Source of the DNA: Nitrosomonadales bacterium
GTDB lineage: Bacteria; Pseudomonadota; Gammaproteobacteria; Burkholderiales; Gallionellaceae
DNA: 64,000 nt
NCBI GenBank assembly: GCA_016235045.1
Contig: JACRME010000021.1
Location: 26,595 to 90,594 of the forward strand
Reading direction: 5' to 3'
The position numbers and the translations under genes are program-made. A model generated the notes under the pieces. That model searched no databases. It was not told the DNA's origin and saw nothing but the letters and a program-made list of their open reading frames with translations. Below, in pieces: positions 59,566 to 64,000 of the stretch (positions within the stretch are counted from its first letter, which is position 1; every line of letters starts with the position of its first letter).

Positions 59566-62040
59566 TTAATCCGCCGCAAGAATGCGGAGGGGAGGACGCA
59601 GAGCCAGCTTGCGGGTTGCCACCCATCCGGCCAGCATCACCACCGCCATACCGCCGCCAACGCCGATGAACCAGATGGAACCATCTGACTGGTAAGGAAT
59701 ATCCAGGACAAACCGCGCCAACACCCAGCCCAGCAGCACCGCCCCCGCCGCCGCGAACAGGCCACTCAGGCCGCCCAGCACGGCGAACTCGGACAGGTGC
59801 AAACGTCGTAAATAGCGGCTGTCCGCCCCCAGCGTACGCAGGATCGCCGCTTCGTGGCTGCGCTCGTCCTGCGTCGCCAGCAGCGCGGCATACAGCACCG
59901 CCAAGCCGGTGAGCAGCGTGAACAGGAACACCGCGCTGACCGTCTGCGCGATCTGGTCCATGATGCCGCGCACCTGGGCGATCACCGCGCCGGTGTCGAT
60001 CAGCAGGATATTGGGAAAGGCGCGCGACAGCGCATCCCCGGCGCGCACCCTGTCCGGCGGCAGATAAAAGCTGCTCAGATAGCTGGCCGGAAAATCCCGC
60101 AGCAATTCGGGCGTGGTGATGACGAAGAAATTCACCCGCATCGAATCCCACTGTACCTTGCGCAGGTTGGTGACCCGGCCGGAAAACCGGCTGCCCGCCA
60201 CATCGTAGGTGAGCGTATCGCCAAGATGGATGCCCAGCGTCTTGGCGATGCCCTCCTCCACCGAAAGTTCGCCGTTTGCTTTTCCAGTCCACCACTCCCC
60301 GCTCACCAATTCGTTCCAAACCGGCATCTGTTCCATCCAGGAAAGGTTGAACTCGCGTTCCACCAGTCCGCGCGCGCGCGGGTCGGGATAGCTGTCGCCG
60401 CTGATGGCGCGCTCGTTGATGGCGATCAGCCTGCCGCGCACCATCGGTTGCAATTCGGGTGCAGGCAGCGACTGGCGCGCGAAGAAATCGCGCACCGGCT
60501 GGTATTGATCGGGCTGGATGTTCACCAGAAAGCGGTTCGGCGTATCCGGCGGCAGCTTGCCCTGCCAGGCTTCCAGCAGATCGGCGCGCACCAGCGTCAG
60601 CACCAGCAAGGCCATGCCGCCCAAACTCAGCGCCACCACCTGCACCGCGGCGTTGCGCCCGTGACGCGCGAGGTTGTTGAATGCGTGCCGCCATTGCGAC
60701 TGGAAGTAAAACGAATTGAGTGCCAGGCCGTGCAACAACAGCCAGGCCAGCCAACCGAACGCCAGCAGCCCCGCCAGCAAGCCGCCCAGCACGGCCAGAC
60801 CCAGTTTCAGCGAACCCGCGTGCCACAGGAACAGCAGCGCCAACACACCCACCGCCAGCCCGTAGATCAGCCAGCCACTCGCTTCCGGCATGCCCATCTC
60901 GCGGCGCAGCACGCGCAGCGGCGACACCTTGCGCAATTGCAGCAAGGGCAGAAAGGCAAAACCGAGCAACAGGGCAAAACCGCTGGCCGCGGCTTTCAGC
61001 AGCGGCAACACGCCCGGCTGCGGCAGGCTCGCATCGCGCATGGAGGCGATGCTCTCGACCAGCAGCGCCTGCGTGGCATAACCCAGCAGTCCGCCGAGCA
61101 GCACCGCGACCACGCCGAGCAGAATGAACTGGTTCAGGAACAACCACAGCACCTGCCGCTGCTGCGCGCCGAGGCAGCGCATCACCGCGCAGCCGTCCAG
61201 ATGACGCAGCACGAAACGCCGCGCCGCCAATGCCATCGCCGCACCCGCGAGGATGGCAGCGGTCAGTGCTGCGAGGCCGAGGAAATGCTCGGCGCGTTCC
61301 AGTGCCGTGCGTATCTCGGGGCGCGCATCGCGCACATCTTCCATCTTCTCGTTGCCGGAAAGCCCCGGCTCCAGTGCGGTGCGCAACGCCTTCACCCGCA
61401 GCGCATCTCCCGCGATCAACAGGCGGTAGGAAAGACGACTGCCTTCCTGCAGCAGCCCGGTGGAAGCCAGATCGGCATCGTTCATCAACACGCGCGGCGC
61501 GAAACTGGAGAAGCCGATGGACTGGTCGATGTCCTTCACGATGCGTGCCGCCACGGTGAAACGCCGCGCGCCGATACCCACCTCGTCTCCAACCTGCAAA
61601 TCCAGTCGGCGCAACAAGCGCTCGTCCGCCCACACCGCACCGCGCGCGGGAATGGCCTGCGCCACATGCACGCGGCCATCGTCGATCTCGATCTTGCCGC
61701 GCAAGGGGTAGCCCGCCTCCACCGCCTGTATTTCGCTCAGCAACACCTGCTCGCGATGCGACACCATGCTGGGGAAGGTGCGGCTCTGCACCACCTGCAG
61801 GTTCTGCCTGGTTGCCGATTCGCGGTAATCGGGGGGAAACGGTCGGGTGGAGGTGATGCGCAGATCGGCGCCGATCAAACTTTGCGCCTGCTGCTGTAGG
61901 GCCTGGCGCACGCGGTCGGCAAACAGGCCGACGGTGGCGAGGCTGCCCACGGCCAGCACCAATGCCAGTAACAGCACGCGCCATTCACCGGCACGCCAGT
62001 CGCGGCGCAGGAGATTGAGGGAGAGTCGGATGATATTCAT
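59566..62040 (-). CDS. FtsX-like ABC transporter permease (YbbP-like)
   Basis: About 824 aa from MNIIRLSLNLLRRDWRAGEWRVLLLALVLAVGSLATVGLFADRVRQAL; two FtsX-type permease regions. Confidence 0.9.
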   Translation of the reverse strand: MNIIRLSLNLLRRDWRAGEWRVLLLALVLAVGSLATVGLFADRVRQALQQQAQSLIGADLRITSTRPFPPDYRESATRQNLQVVQSRTFPSMVSHREQVLLSEIQAVEAGYPLRGKIEIDDGRVHVAQAIPARGAVWADERLLRRLDLQVGDEVGIGARRFTVAARIVKDIDQSIGFSSFAPRVLMNDADLASTGLLQEGSRLSYRLLIAGDALRVKALRTALEPGLSGNEKMEDVRDARPEIRTALERAEHFLGLAALTAAILAGAAMALAARRFVLRHLDGCAVMRCLGAQQRQVLWLFLNQFILLGVVAVLLGGLLGYATQALLVESIASMRDASLPQPGVLPLLKAAASGFALLLGFAFLPLLQLRKVSPLRVLRREMGMPEASGWLIYGLAVGVLALLFLWHAGSLKLGLAVLGGLLAGLLAFGWLAWLLLHGLALNSFYFQSQWRHAFNNLARHGRNAAVQVVALSLGGMALLVLTLVRADLLEAWQGKLPPDTPNRFLVNIQPDQYQPVRDFFARQSLPAPELQPMVRGRLIAINERAISGDSYPDPRARGLVEREFNLSWMEQMPVWNELVSGEWWTGKANGELSVEEGIAKTLGIHLGDTLTYDVAGSRFSGRVTNLRKVQWDSMRVNFFVITTPELLRDFPASYLSSFYLPPDRVRAGDALSRAFPNILLIDTGAVIAQVRGIMDQIAQTVSAVFLFTLLTGLAVLYAALLATQDERSHEAAILRTLGADSRYLRRLHLSEFAVLGGLSGLFAAAGAVLLGWVLARFVLDIPYQSDGSIWFIGVGGGMAVVMLAGWVATRKLALRPPLRILAAD

Positions 62041-62063
62041 TGAAGCACCTCTAAATAATTCAG

Positions 62064-62173
62064 ATTTCGTCATTCCGGCCCTTCGGCAATCTCAGGACAA
62101 GCTGACCTTAGGTCAGGCCGGAATGCAGTGTATTCAATTGACTGGATACCGGCCTTAGCCAGTATGACGAAAT
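62064..62173. repeat. Palindromic dispersed repeat with ATTTCGTCATTCCGGCC / ...GACGAAAT termini
   Basis: atttcgtcattccggccctt...gacctaaggt...ggataccggccttagccagtatgacgaaat; same family as 42821-42945. Confidence 0.75.
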
Positions 62174-62340
62174 TTTAGAGGTTCCCGGCATTTCTGCTCA
62201 TTTTTTTGCGTGCTCAATGGAGCGTCAACTACAGTTTCCAGAATGATCCCCTGAGTCAGCAAAATCAGGCACGGCGCGTCATTGCCTCCGACCTGCATCG
62301 TGATTACAATGACTGCATTGCAATCACCGGGAGATTTCCC

Positions 62341-62586
62341 ATGTCCAGCCTGACCATCCGCAATCTTGACGACCAACTGAAGGCACTGCTGCGCATGCAG
62401 GCAGCGCGGCACAGTTGCTCTATGGAACAAGAAGCGCGCGACATCCTGCGCCGGGCAATGCAAGTGCAACCCGCCGGGGTCGGCTTTGCCCAGAAAATTC
62501 AGCAGCGATTCACCGGACTCAATGCGGATGAACTGCCAATCCCCAAGCGCCACGCCGCGCGACTGCCTGTCACAACCAAAGACTGA
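62341..62586 (+). CDS. FitA-like ribbon-helix-helix antitoxin
   Basis: MSSLTIRNLDDQLKALLRMQAARHSCSMEQEARDILRRAM. Confidence 0.9.
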   Translation: MSSLTIRNLDDQLKALLRMQAARHSCSMEQEARDILRRAMQVQPAGVGFAQKIQQRFTGLNADELPIPKRHAARLPVTTKD

Positions 62587-62588
62587 AC

Positions 62589-63014
62589 ATGAGCGGCATC
62601 CTGCTCGACACCAACGTACTCTCGGAACTCATGCGTCCGAAACCAGCCGCCGAAGTGCTTGACTGGTTTGAACGGCAGCAAGGCGCCTCGTTTTTTGTCA
62701 GCGCCATCACCCGTGCCGAAATATTGCTGGGCATCGCCCTGTTGCCCGCAGGCAAGCGCCGCAACAGCCTGGCGGCAGCAGCCGAACAAATGTTTAACGA
62801 AGATTTTGCCGGACACAGCCTCGCTTTCGACGGCAATTGCGCCACCGAGTACGCACTGCTGGTCGCCGAACGCGTCCATAACGGCCACACCATTTCCACC
62901 GAAGACGGACAGATCGCCGCAATTGCCCTGAGCCATAATCAGCCGCTGGCCACCCGCAACGGCAAGGACTTTAAGGGCATCAAAGGACTCACCCTGCTCA
63001 ATCCGTGGAAATAG
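62589..63014 (+). CDS. FitB/VapC-like PIN-domain toxin
   Basis: MSGILLDTNVLSELMRPKPAAEVLDWFERQ...SAITRAEILLGIALLPAGKRR...GHTISTEDGQIAAIALSHNQPLATRNGKDF. Confidence 0.93.
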   Translation: MSGILLDTNVLSELMRPKPAAEVLDWFERQQGASFFVSAITRAEILLGIALLPAGKRRNSLAAAAEQMFNEDFAGHSLAFDGNCATEYALLVAERVHNGHTISTEDGQIAAIALSHNQPLATRNGKDFKGIKGLTLLNPWK

Positions 63015-63077
63015 TTGAAACCTGAAATTAATCGCCTTTGGTGTGGGTAAAGTCATTTCGTAGCGGATCAGGCCATC

Positions 63078-63206
63078 CGCGCCCACGGACGATACCGGTA
63101 CGCCCCCTGCTCAAGCACGACGCCCTGCCCGCTGGCGACCCGGGTGGTTGGATCCGCACTCAGGAACCTGCCGATGGCGGTGGCGTACACACGTCCGCAG
63201 CCATGC
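63078..63206 (-). pseudogene. Possible remnant of an RHS-repeat core C-terminus
   Basis: Minus-strand frame reads VYATAIGRFLSADPTTRVASGQGVVLEQGAYRYRPWARMA*; AIGRFLSADP resembles RHS core, rest degenerate. Confidence 0.3.
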
Positions 63207-64000
63207 TCAGTCCTTGCCGAACAGGTCGCGGCTGTACACCTTGTCCGCCACATCGCGGATGTCGTCGGTGATGCGGTTGGCGACGATGACATCGGACTGC
63301 TGCTTGAATTGCGCCAGGTCATTCACTACTCTGGAGTGGAAGAACTCGGCTTCTTTCAGCGCGGGCTCGCGCTCTTCATCACCAGACGGTGGATGCCGAC
63401 CACCTTGGGGTTGCGCTTGAGGATGCTGTCCGCCACGAAATCCTTGCGCGTGGTGTTGGATTCGACGATGGCGTGGATGAGGTTCTGCGGCACGTCCTGA
63501 TAGTTGGCCAGCAGTTGTTTGGTGTCCTTGGGCAGGCAGTAGCCACCGTAGCCGAACGAGGGGTTGTTGTAGTGGTCGCCGATGCGCGGATCGAGGCTGA
63601 CGCCCTGGATGATCTGCTTGGTGTCCAGGCCGTGGGTTGCCGCGTAGGTGTCCAGCTCGTTGAAATAGGCGACGCGCATGGCGAGATAGGTGTTGGCGAA
63701 CAGTTTGATCGCTTCGGCCTCGGTGGAGTCGGTGAACAGCACCGCGATGTCCTGCTTGATCGCACCCTGCTTGAGCAGGTTGGCGAAGGTCTCGGCGCGC
63801 TTGGAGCGTTCGCCGACCACGATGCGCGAAGGATACAGGTTGTCGTACAGCGCACGGCCTTCGCGCAGGAATTCGGGCGAGAAGATGAGGTTGTCGCATT
63901 TCATCTGCTGCCTGAGCTTGACGGTGTAACCGACCGGGATGGTGGACTTGATGATCATCACCGCTTGCGGGTTGATGCCCTGCACGTCCCTGATCACGGC
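63207..64000 (-). pseudogene. ugd: UDP-glucose 6-dehydrogenase, N-terminus beyond window, frame broken by internal deletion (junction about 63360-63372)
   Basis: Upstream frame ...[66 protein letters not shown]; downstream frame [53 protein letters not shown]. Confidence 0.88.

Overview
This 64 kb window is a mostly housekeeping chromosomal segment of a betaproteobacterium. Gene content and synteny look Gallionellaceae- or Nitrosomonadales-like, but that placement is inference. Classical operons present: pnp-rpsO-truB-rbfA-infB-nusA-rimP; guaA/guaB; smc/queF; map-glnD; thrS-infC-rpmI-rplT-pheS-pheT-ihfA-merR-tRNA-Pro; rpsF-priB-rpsR-rplI-dnaB.

Non-routine content:
(1) Internal losses of conserved sequence in three core genes: infB (about 45 codons, out of frame), nusA (12 codons, in frame, KH core) and ugd (about 27 codons, out of frame). 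These are either assembly/consensus errors or real lesions.
(2) A methylthioadenosine salvage cluster mtnP - FucA/Ald2-like class II aldolase - apt - mtnA that looks like the DHAP shunt. Its MtnA ORF contains an in-frame GC-rich palindromic repeat insertion.
(3) An AbiEii-like toxin / XRE antitoxin module bracketed by a diverged duplicate of the apt 3' end, with a perfect 26-bp operator-like palindrome.
(4) A five-gene Mla/MCE-like operon combining a P-loop-less ABC-ATPase-like protein, an MCE protein, a TPR lipoprotein, a CHASE2-nucleotidyl cyclase and an MlaE permease. This is my best candidate for an undescribed system.
(5) A FIST / GGDEF-EAL / tandem-HD c-di-GMP cluster.
(6) An 863-aa (ORF) coiled-coil protein with a C-terminal TM segment.
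(7) Two further toxin-antitoxin pairs (MazEF-like and FitAB/VapBC-like) and several families of dispersed palindromic repeats.

All calls come from reading the sequence and the supplied ORF track. No database search was run.
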